Assembly (NCBI GenBank): GCA_029562975.1
Contig: JAKQTR010000037.1
Span: 62,001 to 126,000, forward strand
Origin: Acidobacteriota bacterium
GTDB taxonomy: Bacteria; Acidobacteriota; Vicinamibacteria; Vicinamibacterales; JAKQTR01
DNA length: 64,000 nt
Direction of reading: 5' to 3'
Part shown: one piece after another, positions 30,935 to 40,053 of the stretch
Layout: every line of letters begins with the position of its first letter
Numbering within the stretch: position 1 is the stretch's first letter
Translations under genes and position numbers: made by a program
Notes under the pieces: generated by a model
The model's database searches: none
What the model was told of the DNA's origin: nothing
Seen by the model: only the letters and a program-made list of their open reading frames with translations

Positions 30935-31375
30935 TCAGATCTTGAAGAGATCGTCGAACGCCGTCCGCGCCGTCGACTGCCGGGCCGAGCCGGTTTCCCG
31001 CTCGACGGTCGAGCGGGGCTCGAAGAGCGAACACGTCGTGAAGGCGTCCTTGGGCGCCACGCGCGCGGTGAGCGGCTGCAGGCACTCGTAGCGCGCGCCC
31101 GGGTCGAACGACTCGCACTGGGCGCAGCAGTGGAGCGCGGCGCCGCACCTGGCGCACGCCGTGCCGACGGCGATGGCCGCCGTGACCAGCGCGCCGCAGC
31201 GGTGGCAGCGAATGACGGACCGGAAGCCCGGCATGTTCGGCGTGCGCGGGCCCTCCGGCCGGTCGCCGCGCGGTCTGGGCCCCGGGGCGCGCTCGCGCTC
31301 CCGGGCGGGGGGCCGCGGTGCGCGGTCGCGGTCGTCGTCCATGTAGCCCCGCTGGCGGTACTTCCTGTCGCTCAT
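30935..31375 (-). CDS. Zinc-ribbon protein of unknown function
   Basis: 146 residues from ATG 31375. Residues 1-48 are charged and disordered (MSDRKYRQRGYMDDDRDRA). Residues 50-105 hold a cysteine-rich core: CHRCG, CARCG, then CCAQCESFDPGARYEC, enough for two zinc sites. The tail is KDAFTTCSLFEPRSTVE. The layout (MPGFRSVIRCHRCGALV) resembles small double zinc-ribbon proteins conserved in Acidobacteria; nucleic-acid or protein binding is guesswork. The gene start abuts the 48-bp repeat array. Confidence 0.7.
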   Translation of the reverse strand: MSDRKYRQRGYMDDDRDRAPRPPARERERAPGPRPRGDRPEGPRTPNMPGFRSVIRCHRCGALVTAAIAVGTACARCGAALHCCAQCESFDPGARYECLQPLTARVAPKDAFTTCSLFEPRSTVERETGSARQSTARTAFDDLFKI

Positions 31376-31411
31376 GCCGCACACTGTACCCCAGATGAGG
31401 CCCGCACATCC

Positions 31412-31615
31412 GGGGTCAGATCCCGAATTCCTGCGGGCTCCCGGCCTGCCCGCACAGCCGGGGTCAGATCTCGAATTCCTGCGGGCTCCCGACCTGCCCG
31501 CACAGCCGGGGTCAGATCTCGAATTCCTGCGGGCTCCCGGCCTGCCCGCACAGCCGGGGTCAGATCTCGAATTCCTGCGGGCTCCCGGCCTGCCCCGCAT
31601 TCGAGATCTGACCCC
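31412..31615. repeat. Four 48-bp tandem repeats closed by an inverted REP arm
   Basis: Units begin with GGGGTCAGATC at 31412, 31460, 31508 and 31556, exactly 48 bp apart, with only a few substitutions (TCCCG versus TCTCG; CCGACC versus CCGGCC). After the fourth unit ATTCGAGATCTGACCCC (31599-31615) is the reverse complement of GGGGTCAGATCTCGAAT (31556-31572), giving a 17-bp inverted pair. It is a REP-type palindrome whose left half was amplified. There are no spacers, so it is not a CRISPR. Confidence 0.85.
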
Positions 31616-31646
31616 GGGGCCCGGGCACCAGGTAGCTGTTTTCCCC

Positions 31647-31675
31647 CTGGCAGTCCCGGCGGGTTCTGCTATAAG
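31647..31675 (+). promoter_or_regulatory. Sigma-70-type extended -10 promoter for the MgtE-N/Nramp operon
   Basis: CTGGCA (31647-31652), a 17-bp spacer ending in TGC, then TATAAG (31670-31675). The extended -10 (TGCTATAAG) compensates for the imperfect -35. Expected start near 31682, giving a leader of about 50 nt before ATG 31732 that carries AGGAG. Confidence 0.5.
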
Positions 31676-31731
31676 GGAAGGATCCCGGCGCCTGCCGTCC
31701 ACTCACGCCCAATGCCAGGAGGAGCGGTGCC

Positions 31732-32979
31732 ATGGCCAGCAACCTGCTCTTTCTCACCGAATTGATGGGCATGAGGGTCTGCGACGTGAAGGGCCGCCGC
31801 CTCGGCCGGATTCGCGACGCCTGCCTCGCGCCCCGCGTGGACAAGGTCCGCATCGACCAGTTCCTCGTGGGCGGCGAATGGAACTGGTGGATCGCCCGCC
31901 ACGACCAGATCTCGTCGATTTCGCTCGACGGCATCCGCCTCCGCGACGAGCAGCTCGTGCCCTACCACGACGACGTGTGGACGCTGCGGATGGCGCGGGA
32001 CCTGCTCGACAAGCAGATCATCGACGCGAAGGGCCGCAAGGTCGTCCGGGTCAACGACATCACGTTCGAGCTGAACCGCGCCGGCGACCACGACGAGCTC
32101 TGGGTGCTCGAGGTGGACGTGGGCATGCGCAGCGTCGTCCGCCGCCTCTGCCAGGGCATCCTGCCGCCCCGCCTGGTGCGCCGCCTGATGGTGCGCATTG
32201 CCCCGAACTCGATCCCCTGGGAGTTCTGCAACATCATCGAGCCCGACCCGCAGCGCCGGCTCCGCCTCAACATCGATCTGAAGGGCCTCGAGGACATCCA
32301 CCCCGCCGACCTGGCCGACATCGTCGAGGAGCTCAGCCACGAGGGGCGCGAGGCCGTGTTCGAGACGATCGACAGCGAGGTGGCGGCCGAGACGCTCTCG
32401 GAGGTCGAGGACACGAAGACCCAGGCGGCCATCCTCGAGTCGCTCGACGCCGATCGCGCCGCCGACATCGTCGGCGAGATGTCCCCCGACGAGGCGGCCG
32501 ACGTCCTCGCCGAGATGGAGGAATCCTCCTCCGAGGCGATCCTCGAGGAAATGGAGGCCGAGGAGAAGACGGACGTCGAGGAGCTGCTCGGGTTCGACGA
32601 GAAGTCCGCCGGCGGCTTGATGAACAGCGAGTTCATCGCGGCGCCCGAGGGCGGCACGGTCGCCGACGCCCTGCGGATCGTCCGCGAGAACGAGGAGCAC
32701 GTGGACACGCTGACGCACGTGTTCCTCGTCGACGGCGACGGGCGGCTCACCGGATCGCTGCCCGTGGGCCGCCTGCTGCTGGTCGAGCCGACGGCGCTCC
32801 TCAAGCCCCTCGCCGGCGCCGACGACGTGGTGTCGGTGCCGGTCGCCGCCAGGCACACGCGCGTCGCGGAGCTGGTGGACAAGTACAATCTCATGGCCCT
32901 GCCGGTCGTCGACGAGGCGGGCGCCCTCGTCGGCGTCGTCACCGCCGACGACGTCATCTCGATGCTGAGACAGGACTAG
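31732..32979 (+). CDS. PRC-barrel / MgtE N-domain / CBS-pair protein (Mg2+ sensor subunit)
   Basis: 415 residues from ATG 31732 with AGGAG upstream. Residues 1-150 hold two PRC-barrel-like segments (MRVCDVKGRRLGRIRDACL; DKQIIDAKGRKVVRVND). Residues 185-290 are the superhelical MgtE intracellular N domain (HPADLADIVEELSHEGREAV, DEAADVLAEMEE, GFDEKSAGGLMNSEF). Residues 300-415 are a CBS pair ending GVVTADDVISML. The MgtE membrane domain is absent. In MgtE these domains sense Mg2+ and gate the channel, so this soluble protein probably regulates the transporter encoded 2 bp downstream. Confidence 0.88.
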   Translation: MASNLLFLTELMGMRVCDVKGRRLGRIRDACLAPRVDKVRIDQFLVGGEWNWWIARHDQISSISLDGIRLRDEQLVPYHDDVWTLRMARDLLDKQIIDAKGRKVVRVNDITFELNRAGDHDELWVLEVDVGMRSVVRRLCQGILPPRLVRRLMVRIAPNSIPWEFCNIIEPDPQRRLRLNIDLKGLEDIHPADLADIVEELSHEGREAVFETIDSEVAAETLSEVEDTKTQAAILESLDADRAADIVGEMSPDEAADVLAEMEESSSEAILEEMEAEEKTDVEELLGFDEKSAGGLMNSEFIAAPEGGTVADALRIVRENEEHVDTLTHVFLVDGDGRLTGSLPVGRLLLVEPTALLKPLAGADDVVSVPVAARHTRVAELVDKYNLMALPVVDEAGALVGVVTADDVISMLRQD

Positions 32980-32981
32980 CC

Positions 32982-34262
32982 GTGCGCCTGATCGACCGCC
33001 TGCCCCGCCCGCTCGTCGTCTTCTTCACCGTCATCGGGCCGGGCTTCATCACCGCGATGGTGGACAACGACGCGGGCGGCATCTACACCTACTCGCAGGC
33101 CGGCGCGATGTTCGGCTACATGCTCCTGTGGACGCTGCCGCCCATCGCGCTGCTGCTGGTGGTGACGCAGGAGATGAACGCGCGGATGGGCGCGGTGACG
33201 GGCAAGGGCCTGTCCGACCTCATCCGCGAGGAGTTCGGCCTCCGCACGACCTTCGGGCTCATGGCCCTGCTCGTCGTCGCGAACCTGACGAACGTCATGG
33301 CCAACTTCGCCGGCGTCGCCAGCGCGCTGGAGCTGTTCCGCGTGAGCCGGTACGTCTCGGTGCCGCTGGCGGCCGCCGCGGTCTGGTTCCTGGTGGTCAA
33401 GGGCACGTACGACAGCGTCGAGAAGATCTTCCTGATGGCCTGCGTGACCTACATCGCCTACGTCATCGCCGCCGTGCTCATCAACCCCGATTGGGAGGCG
33501 TCGGCCCTGGCCAGCGTGCGGCCGGTCTTCAGCTGGGACCCGGCCTACGTCATGCTGGTCGTCGGGCTGGTGGGCACCTCGGTCGCGCCGTGGATGCAGT
33601 TCTACCTGCAGGCGGCCGTCGTCGAGAAGGGCATCACCGTCAAGGACTACGCCGAGTCGCGCATCGAGGTCATCGTCGGCTGCGTCGTCATGATCGCCGT
33701 CGCGTTCTTCATCATCGTCGCCTGCGCGGCGGGGATCTGGAGCCACGGCCCGCGCGAGATCACCAGCGCCACCGACGCGGCGACGGCGCTGCGCCCCTTC
33801 GGCGAGTACGCCTACCTGCTGTTCAGCGCCGGCCTGCTGAACGCGTCGCTCTTCGCCGCGAGCATCCTCCCGCTCTCGACGGCGTACTCGGTGTGCGAGG
33901 GCCTGGGGTTCGAGTCGGGCGTGAACAAGCGGTTCCGCGAGGCCCCGGTGTTCTACTGGCTGTACACGGGCCTCATCGTCGTCGGGGCGGCGGTCGTGCT
34001 GGTCCCGGGCTTCCCCCTGGTGCGGATGATCCTGCTCGCGCAGGTGGTCAACGGGATCCTGCTGCCCTTCGTGCTGATCTTCATGCTCCGGCTCGTGAAC
34101 AACGCCGGGCTGATGCGCGAGTGGACGAACTCGCGCTTCTACAACGTCATCGCCTGGACGGCGGTGGTGGTCCTCATCGGCATGACGGTCATCCTCCTCG
34201 GCGCGACCCTCCGCGAGATGTACTTCCCCAACGCCAGGGCGGTGATCGAGCTGACGCCCTGA
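32982..34262 (+). CDS. Nramp-related (NRMT-like) divalent metal transporter, probably Mg2+
   Basis: 426 residues from GTG 32982, two bases after the preceding stop. Eleven or so helices with the SLC11 fold: GPGFITAMVDNDAGGIYTYS in TM1 and VGTSVAPWMQFYLQ in TM6. Canonical Nramps have DPGN in TM1 and MPH in TM6; here the sites read D30-A-G-G33 and V-A202-P, so the metal-binding Asn and the soft-metal-selecting Met are lost. Those changes mark the Nramp-related magnesium transporters. Pairing with an MgtE-N/CBS protein supports Mg2+ as substrate. Inner membrane uptake protein. Confidence 0.88.
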   Translation: MRLIDRLPRPLVVFFTVIGPGFITAMVDNDAGGIYTYSQAGAMFGYMLLWTLPPIALLLVVTQEMNARMGAVTGKGLSDLIREEFGLRTTFGLMALLVVANLTNVMANFAGVASALELFRVSRYVSVPLAAAAVWFLVVKGTYDSVEKIFLMACVTYIAYVIAAVLINPDWEASALASVRPVFSWDPAYVMLVVGLVGTSVAPWMQFYLQAAVVEKGITVKDYAESRIEVIVGCVVMIAVAFFIIVACAAGIWSHGPREITSATDAATALRPFGEYAYLLFSAGLLNASLFAASILPLSTAYSVCEGLGFESGVNKRFREAPVFYWLYTGLIVVGAAVVLVPGFPLVRMILLAQVVNGILLPFVLIFMLRLVNNAGLMREWTNSRFYNVIAWTAVVVLIGMTVILLGATLREMYFPNARAVIELTP

Positions 34263-34274
34263 GGGGGCGGGGCT

Positions 34275-34394
34275 GCGCCAGGAGCTAGGGGCTGGGCGCT
34301 AGGCGCTAGTCTGACGCGGCTGCCGCCGCGTGAGTGGCGTGTCACGCTGAGCACCCAGCCTGACTAGCCCCAAGCGCCCAGCCCCTGGCCCCTA
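34275..34394. repeat. Composite intergenic palindromic repeat, third copy
   Basis: GAGCTAGGGGCTGGGCGCTAGG, hairpin ACGCGGC-TGCC-GCCGCGT (34314-34331), then CTGACTAGCCCCAAGCGCCC and CCCCTGGCCCCTA. It fills the gap between the convergent Nramp and nadB genes and may act as a shared transcription end. The nadB TAG stop (34394-34392) is its last triplet. Confidence 0.6.
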
Positions 34395-35954
34395 GTCGAC
34401 CCGGTAATGCGCCCCGGCGCTGGCCTTCGCCTCGATGGCCGCGAGCAGGACGACGAGGGCCGTCTGGATGCCGTTGCGCAAACCGATGAGCGCGTCGCTC
34501 AGCTCGGACTTCGCGTAGAAGCGGCCGATCTCGAGGTGGAGCTCGCGCAGGATCTGGTGGGCGCGGTCGAGGCGCCTCCGGCTGCGGACAAGACCGACGT
34601 AGTTCCACATGGTCTGGCGGATGGTGAGCCAGTCCTGGGCGACGAGCGCCGGATCGACGGGCTCCGTCTCCTGCTTCCATTCGGCGATGCGCGGCAGGTA
34701 GTACGGCGCGCCGGAGGTGACGGCCGCCGCCGCGGCCTCGCCCGCGCGGGTTCCCCAGACGAGGCACTCGAGGAGCGACGTGCTGGCGAGGCGGTTCGCG
34801 CCGTGCAGGCCGGTGCAGGCGACCTCCCCCACCGCGCGCAGCCTGTGCAGGCTGGAGCGGCCCCACTCGTCGACCGCCACGCCGCCGCAGCTGTAGTGCG
34901 CCGCGGGCACGACGGGAATGGGCTCGGCGGCGATGTCGAAGCCCTCCTCGAGGCAGCGCTCGCGGATGCGCGGGAAGCGCGCGCGGACCCAGGCCGGGTC
35001 CTTGTGGCTGATGTCGAGGTACGCGCACGGCGAGCCGGTCTCGTGCATCATCTGGTGGATGCCCCGCGCCACGACGTCGCGCGGCGCGAGCGACCCGTCG
35101 GGGTGGTAGTCCCGCATGAACTCGCGCCCGCCCTGGTCCACCAGCTTCGCGCCCTCGCCCCGCATCGACTCCGAGAGCAGGAACCGCTCGTCCCCCGCGA
35201 AGAGCGTCGTCGGGTGGAACTGCACGAAGTGCATGTTGATGCAGCGCGCCCCGGCGCGGTACGCCATGGCCACGCCGTCGCCGCACGCGCCGGCGGGGTT
35301 GGTGGTGTGCAGGAAGATGCGCCCCAGGCCCCCCGTGGCCAGGATCGTCTCGCGCGCCAGCACGGTGTCCACCCGGCACGACGCCTGGTCGAACACGTAG
35401 GCGCCGACGCAGGTGGGCGGCGCGTAGACGTCGGTCCGGCGCTCGGAGTGGTGCGAGAGCGTGAGGAGGTCGATAACCGTCTGGCCGGTCCGCACCTCGA
35501 TGCGCGGATCGGCGGCGAGCGCCGCCACCATCGCCTCCTCGATCGCGCGCCCGGTCGTGTCGGCATGGTGGACGATCCGCGCCGTCGAGTGGGCGGCCTC
35601 CGCCGTGAGGTCTAGGCCGCCCGACCCGTCGGACGCCCGGTCGAAGGCCACGCCCGCGCCGTCGATGAGCACCGCGTCGACGAGCCGCGGCCCCTCGCGC
35701 GCGAGCAGCTCGACGGCCGGCGGGTGGCAGAGCCCGCCGCCCGCGGCCATGATGTCGGCCGCCAGCGCCTCCGGCGAGTCCGCCGCGCCGCGGTAGACGA
35801 TGCCGCCCTGGGCGTACAGGGTGTTGCTCTCCTCCGGCCTCGCGCCCTTCGTGAGGACGAGCACGCGGCAGCCCCACCGCGCGGCCGCCAGCGCGGCGGC
35901 GCAGCCGGCGAGGCCGCTGCCGATGACGAGGACGTCGGTGTCACGGCTCGTCAT
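34392..35954 (-). CDS. nadB: L-aspartate oxidase
   Basis: 520 residues, ATG 35954. FAD-binding DVLVIGSGLAGCAAALAAA, TKGARPEESNTLYAQGGI, ATGGLGRIFLHTTNPAGACG, LFAGDERFLLSESMRGEGA, and the succinate dehydrogenase-like C-terminal helices. It oxidises aspartate to iminoaspartate, the substrate NadA condenses with dihydroxyacetone phosphate. Its start overlaps the nadC stop by 14 nt, so the two are co-translated. Final gene of nadA-nadC-nadB. Confidence 0.96.
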   Translation of the reverse strand: MTSRDTDVLVIGSGLAGCAAALAAARWGCRVLVLTKGARPEESNTLYAQGGIVYRGAADSPEALAADIMAAGGGLCHPPAVELLAREGPRLVDAVLIDGAGVAFDRASDGSGGLDLTAEAAHSTARIVHHADTTGRAIEEAMVAALAADPRIEVRTGQTVIDLLTLSHHSERRTDVYAPPTCVGAYVFDQASCRVDTVLARETILATGGLGRIFLHTTNPAGACGDGVAMAYRAGARCINMHFVQFHPTTLFAGDERFLLSESMRGEGAKLVDQGGREFMRDYHPDGSLAPRDVVARGIHQMMHETGSPCAYLDISHKDPAWVRARFPRIRERCLEEGFDIAAEPIPVVPAAHYSCGGVAVDEWGRSSLHRLRAVGEVACTGLHGANRLASTSLLECLVWGTRAGEAAAAAVTSGAPYYLPRIAEWKQETEPVDPALVAQDWLTIRQTMWNYVGLVRSRRRLDRAHQILRELHLEIGRFYAKSELSDALIGLRNGIQTALVVLLAAIEAKASAGAHYRVD

Positions 35955-36858
35955 GGTCGGACTCCCGGGAGAGGGCGGCCTCGAAGTCGAGGGCGATGTC
36001 GACGGCGGGCGCCGAGTGCGTGATCGCGCCCAGCGACACCGTGTCCACGCCCGCTTCGGCGTACGCCCGGACGGTGGCGAGGGTGATGCCGCCCGACGCC
36101 TCGATCCAGCAGGCGCGCCCGTGCGGGTGCGCGCGCGCCAGCGCGACGGCCTCGGCCACGTCGTGCGGCGTCATGTTGTCGAGCAGGACGGCGTCCACGC
36201 CGAGATCGAGCGCGCGCCGCAGATCGGAGAGCGAGTCCACCTCGATCTGGATGGGCATCCGCCGCCGCCCGCGCCGGGCCGCCGCAATCGCGGCCTCCGC
36301 CCCGCCGGCAATGGCGCGGTGGTTGTCCTTGATGAGGATCGCGTCGAAGAGGCCGAGGCGGTGATTGCGCCCGCCGCCCACGCGCACCGCGTACTTCTCG
36401 AACGCCCGCAGCCCCGGCGTGGTCTTGCGCGTGTCGGACACGGACGCGCCCGTGCCCGCGACGGCCTCGACGTAGCGCCGCGTGAGGGTGGCGATGCCCG
36501 AGAGGCGCTGGACGAGGTTGAGCGCCACGCGCTCGGCGCCCAGGATGCCCGCGGCCGGGCCCTCGACGGCCGCAAGGACGGCGCCGGCGGGCACGGCATC
36601 GCCGTCCGACGCGCACAGCGACACGGCAACGGCCGGATCGGCCGCGCGGAACGCGGCGCGCGCGACCGGCAGGCCCGCGACGACGCACGGCTGCCGCGCC
36701 ACCATCGACGCCCGCGCCCGGGCCGCCTTCGGCACGACGCGCTCGCTCGTCACGTCGCCCGGGCCGGCGTCCTCGGCCAGGAAGCGGCGCACTTCGCGCT
36801 CGACAAACGCCTCGTCCAGCGCGGCAGGAGGGGACTGGCGGAACGGATCGGTCGCCAT
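35941..36858 (-). CDS. nadC: Quinolinate phosphoribosyltransferase
   Basis: 305 residues from ATG 36858. N-terminal FVEREVRRFLAEDAGPGDVT, LNLVQRLSGIATLTRRYVEA, SDTRKTTPGLRAFEKYAVRVGGG and GGRNHRLGLFDAILIKDNH are diagnostic; the barrel ends IEASGGITLATVRAYAEAGV. It makes nicotinate mononucleotide from quinolinate and PRPP. Starts 22 bp after the nadA stop. Confidence 0.96.
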   Translation of the reverse strand: MATDPFRQSPPAALDEAFVEREVRRFLAEDAGPGDVTSERVVPKAARARASMVARQPCVVAGLPVARAAFRAADPAVAVSLCASDGDAVPAGAVLAAVEGPAAGILGAERVALNLVQRLSGIATLTRRYVEAVAGTGASVSDTRKTTPGLRAFEKYAVRVGGGRNHRLGLFDAILIKDNHRAIAGGAEAAIAAARRGRRRMPIQIEVDSLSDLRRALDLGVDAVLLDNMTPHDVAEAVALARAHPHGRACWIEASGGITLATVRAYAEAGVDTVSLGAITHSAPAVDIALDFEAALSRESDHDEP

Positions 36859-36880
36859 GACTCGCCTCGGCCCGGCGGCG

Positions 36881-37834
36881 TCAGGCCCGGCTCAACTCCA
36901 GCATGCGATCGAGCGGCGCGCGCGCGCGCGCGCGAAGGCCCTCGGGCACCGACACGGCCGGCGACCGGTCGCGCAGGCAGTCGCGCACCTTCTCGAGCGT
37001 GTTCAGGCGCATGTGGGGGCACTCGTTGCACGCGCACCCGTGGTCGGGGGGCGCGGGGATGAACGCCTTGCCCGGGCTGGCCTTCTTCATCTGGTGGATG
37101 ATCCCGGGCTCGGTGGCCACGATGAACGCGCGCGCGGGGCTCGCCTTCGTGAACGCCAGCAGCCCCGACGTGGACGCGACGTGATCCGCCAGCTGCAGCA
37201 CCGGCTCCTCGCACTCCGGGTGCGCGAGCACGAGGGCACCGGGGTGCTCCGCCTTCAGGCGGACGATCTGGCGGGCGGAAAAGAGCACGTGCACCGAGCA
37301 GAAGCCGGGCCAGAGCACCATCTCGCGGCCGGTCTGCTTCATCACGTACCGGCCCAGGTGCTGGTCGGGCGCGAAGATGATGGGCTGGCCCTCCGGGATG
37401 CTGCGGACGATCTTCACGGCGTTGCTCGACGTGCAGATGACGTCGCTCAGCGCCTTCACGCCGGCGCTGCAGTTGATGTAGCTGACGACGGCGTGGCCCG
37501 GGCGCGCACGGATGAACCGCTCGAACTCCTCCGCCGGGCAGCCGTCGGCGAGCGAGCACCCGGCGGCGAGATCGGGCACGACGACGAGCCGGCCGGGATT
37601 CAGGATGGCCGCGGTCTCGGCCATGAAGTGCACGCCGCAGAAGACGATGACGTCGGCCTCGGTGCGCGCGGCGGCCTGGGCCAGCGCGAGGCTGTCGCCG
37701 ATGACGTCGGCGATGTCCTGGATGTCGGGCTCCTGGTAGTAGTGCGCGAGGATGACGGCGTTCAGCCCGCGCTTCAGGCGCGCGATCTCCTGGACGAGAT
37801 CCGGCGTCGGAGGCGGCGATGGCGCCATCGTCAT
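36881..37834 (-). CDS. nadA: Quinolinate synthase
   Basis: 317 residues from ATG 37834 ([11 protein letters not shown] 37828 is also possible). [65 protein letters not shown] and CACNECPHM supply the conserved iron-sulfur cysteines. The 4Fe-4S enzyme condenses iminoaspartate and dihydroxyacetone phosphate. It is the first gene of the NAD operon. A (GC)n run at 36914-36931 encodes Arg-Ala repeats near the C-terminus. The 239-bp gap to the divergent esterase (37835-38073) holds a TACACT -10-like element near 37895 but no recognisable operator. Confidence 0.95.
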   Translation of the reverse strand: MTMAPSPPPTPDLVQEIARLKRGLNAVILAHYYQEPDIQDIADVIGDSLALAQAAARTEADVIVFCGVHFMAETAAILNPGRLVVVPDLAAGCSLADGCPAEEFERFIRARPGHAVVSYINCSAGVKALSDVICTSSNAVKIVRSIPEGQPIIFAPDQHLGRYVMKQTGREMVLWPGFCSVHVLFSARQIVRLKAEHPGALVLAHPECEEPVLQLADHVASTSGLLAFTKASPARAFIVATEPGIIHQMKKASPGKAFIPAPPDHGCACNECPHMRLNTLEKVRDCLRDRSPAVSVPEGLRARARAPLDRMLELSRA

Positions 37835-38073
37835 GCTGACGATGGTACGACAGATCCAGGGCGCGGGCCAGCAGCGCGGGCGGCGGCGGCCGGTGCTACA
37901 CTGCGCGTCGGGCGGGAGCGCCGAAGCCCCCGAGACCCCATCCGGGACTTCGGCGCTTCCGGGGCGTTCGTCGCGGGGCCGTCCCGGCGTGCTCGCATGG
38001 CTCGCCACACGACCTGCCGCCGCGCTCTGGGGCTTCCGTACGGCGGCGGCGAACGGACGATTGGAGGATGGAC

Positions 38074-39858
38074 ATGGAACGACCGGCGGCGCGGCTTCTC
38101 TGGGGTTGCGGCGCATCGCTCGCGCTGGCGGCGGCGTTCGGCTGGGCCGCGTGCGCGCCGGGAGCCGGCACGCAGGGCGGCCACCCGGGCGGCGCGCCGG
38201 GCGCCGCGCTGCGCATCGAGGTGACGGTGCCGGAGTCGGCGGGCGAGGGCCCGTTCGACGGCCGCGTGCTGGTCATGCTGTCCAGGGACCCGTCCGCGGA
38301 GCCGAGGTTCCAGATCAGCGACAGCCTGAACACGCAGCAGGTGTTCGGCGTGGACGTGGACGGCCTGAAACCGGGCCGGCCGGCGGTAGTCGACGCCTCG
38401 GCGCCGGGCTACCCCGTCGCCAGCCTGGCGCAGGTGCCGGCGGGGAAGTACACGGTCCAGGCGCTGCTGCACAAGTACGAGACGTTCCGGCGGTCCGACG
38501 GCCACACGGTGAAGCTGCCGATGGACCGGGGCGAGGGCCAGCAGTGGAGCCGCGCGCCCGGCAACCTCTACAGCGCCCCGCGCGAGATCGACGTCGATCC
38601 GGCCAGGCCGGGGCCGATCCGGATCGCGCTCGACCGGGTCATCCCCCCGATCCCGCCGCCGCCGGACACGAAGTACGTCAGGCACGTGCGCATCCAGAGC
38701 GAGCTGCTGACGAGGTTCTGGGGTCGGCCGATGCACCTCGGCGCGAACGTGCTGCTGCCCGAGGGCTGGGATGCGCACCCGGACGCGCGCTACCCCCTCG
38801 TGATCAGCCACGGGCACTTCCCGTACGACTTCAGCGGCTTCCGCGAGACGCCGCCCGATCCGGACCTGAAGCCGGACTTCAGCGAGCGGTTCCGGCTGGC
38901 GGGCTACAACCGGATCCAGCAGGAGCACGCGTACGGGTTCTTCAGGGAATGGACCGGCCCGGGCTTCCCCCGGTTCATCATCATCGAGATCCAGCACGCC
39001 AACCCGTACTACGACGACTCGTACGCGGTGAACTCCGCGAACCTGGGGCCGTACGGCGACGCCATCGTGAAGGAGCTCATCCCGCACGTCGAGAAGCGGT
39101 TCCGGGGCATCGGCCAGGGCTGGGCGCGGTTCATGTACGGCGGGTCCACCGGCGGCTGGGAGGCGATGGGCGCGCAGATCTTCTACCCCGACGAGTTCAA
39201 CGGCGCCTTCATCGCCTGCCCGGACCCGATCGACTTCCGTGCGTACACGGTCGTGAACCTCTACGAGGACGCGAACGCGTACGACCGCGAGGGCCCGTGG
39301 AAGACGGTGGCGCGGCCCGGCCACCGCAACTGGCTCGGCCACGTCGACACGACGATCCGCGACATGAACATGCTCGAGCTGGCGCTCGGCGCCAACGGCC
39401 GGTCGGGCGGCCAATGGGACATCTGGCAGGCGGTCTTCTCGCCGGTCGGGCCCGACGGGTACCCGAAGCCGATCTGGGACAAGCGGACGGGCGTCATCGA
39501 CCGCGAGGTGGCGGCGTACTGGCGCGAGCACTACGACTTGTCGCACATCCTGCGCCGCGACTGGGCCGTGCTCGGGCCGAAGGTCCGCGGCAAGCTGCAC
39601 ATCTACGTCGGCGACATGGACAACTACTACCTCAACAACGCGGTCTACCTCGTCGAGGAGTTCCTGAAGACGGCGGATCCGCCGTACGAAGGCGAAGTGG
39701 ACTACGGCGATCGCGCCGAGCACTGCTGGAACGGCGATCACACGCGGCCGAACGCGCTGTCGCGGCTGCGGTACCACCAGATGTACGTGCCGAAGATCCT
39801 CGAGCGGATCCGCAGGACGGCCCCGGCCGGCGCGGACACGAAGAGCTGGAGGTACTAG
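38074..39858 (+). CDS. Esterase D-type hydrolase, probable lipoprotein
   Basis: 594 residues from ATG 38074, chosen because GGAGG lies 6 nt upstream; ATG 38068 is too close to that site. N-terminal signal with Cys (FGWAAC) fits a lipoprotein. Residues 35-190 form a beta-rich adaptor ([20 protein letters not shown]). The catalytic part has the PF00756 pattern: [34 protein letters not shown] with nucleophile Ser, and HCWNGDHTR near the end for the His. Substrate unknown; relatives include feruloyl esterases and enterochelin esterases. The TAG stop starts a TAGGGGCCAGGCACTGGG repeat. Confidence 0.85.
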   Translation: MERPAARLLWGCGASLALAAAFGWAACAPGAGTQGGHPGGAPGAALRIEVTVPESAGEGPFDGRVLVMLSRDPSAEPRFQISDSLNTQQVFGVDVDGLKPGRPAVVDASAPGYPVASLAQVPAGKYTVQALLHKYETFRRSDGHTVKLPMDRGEGQQWSRAPGNLYSAPREIDVDPARPGPIRIALDRVIPPIPPPPDTKYVRHVRIQSELLTRFWGRPMHLGANVLLPEGWDAHPDARYPLVISHGHFPYDFSGFRETPPDPDLKPDFSERFRLAGYNRIQQEHAYGFFREWTGPGFPRFIIIEIQHANPYYDDSYAVNSANLGPYGDAIVKELIPHVEKRFRGIGQGWARFMYGGSTGGWEAMGAQIFYPDEFNGAFIACPDPIDFRAYTVVNLYEDANAYDREGPWKTVARPGHRNWLGHVDTTIRDMNMLELALGANGRSGGQWDIWQAVFSPVGPDGYPKPIWDKRTGVIDREVAAYWREHYDLSHILRRDWAVLGPKVRGKLHIYVGDMDNYYLNNAVYLVEEFLKTADPPYEGEVDYGDRAEHCWNGDHTRPNALSRLRYHQMYVPKILERIRRTAPAGADTKSWRY

Positions 39859-40053
39859 GGGCCAGGCACTGGGGACTCGTCAGAGAGGGGCAAGCCGAGG
39901 CAGGAGGTAGAGGAGGTACAGGAGTCAGAATCCAGCTTGCCCGCCCCAGCCGGCCGGCAGGCCGTCTAGCGAAGGCGGGAATTCAGCATCTGTCGCACTG
40001 CAGTTCCCGAATCCCGAGCCCCGAGTCCCGAGTCTCGAGCCCCGAGCCCCGAG
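39856..40053. repeat. Intergenic repeat TAGGGGCCAGG and GAATCCCGAG-type units
   Basis: TAGGGGCCAGGCACTGGG begins at the esterase stop. Further on are GAATCCCGAGCCCCGAGTCC-type units (40005-40053) of the low-complexity kind seen at 24370-24522. Two convergent genes flank it. Confidence 0.5.

Noticed and set aside
31408-31615. Regular 48-bp repeats as a possible CRISPR array
   Set aside because: Units are contiguous with no unique spacers, and the unit is a REP half; no cas gene nearby.
38068-38073. ATG 38068 as start of the esterase
   Set aside because: It is joined directly to GGAGG with no spacing; ATG 38074 has a 6-nt spacing.
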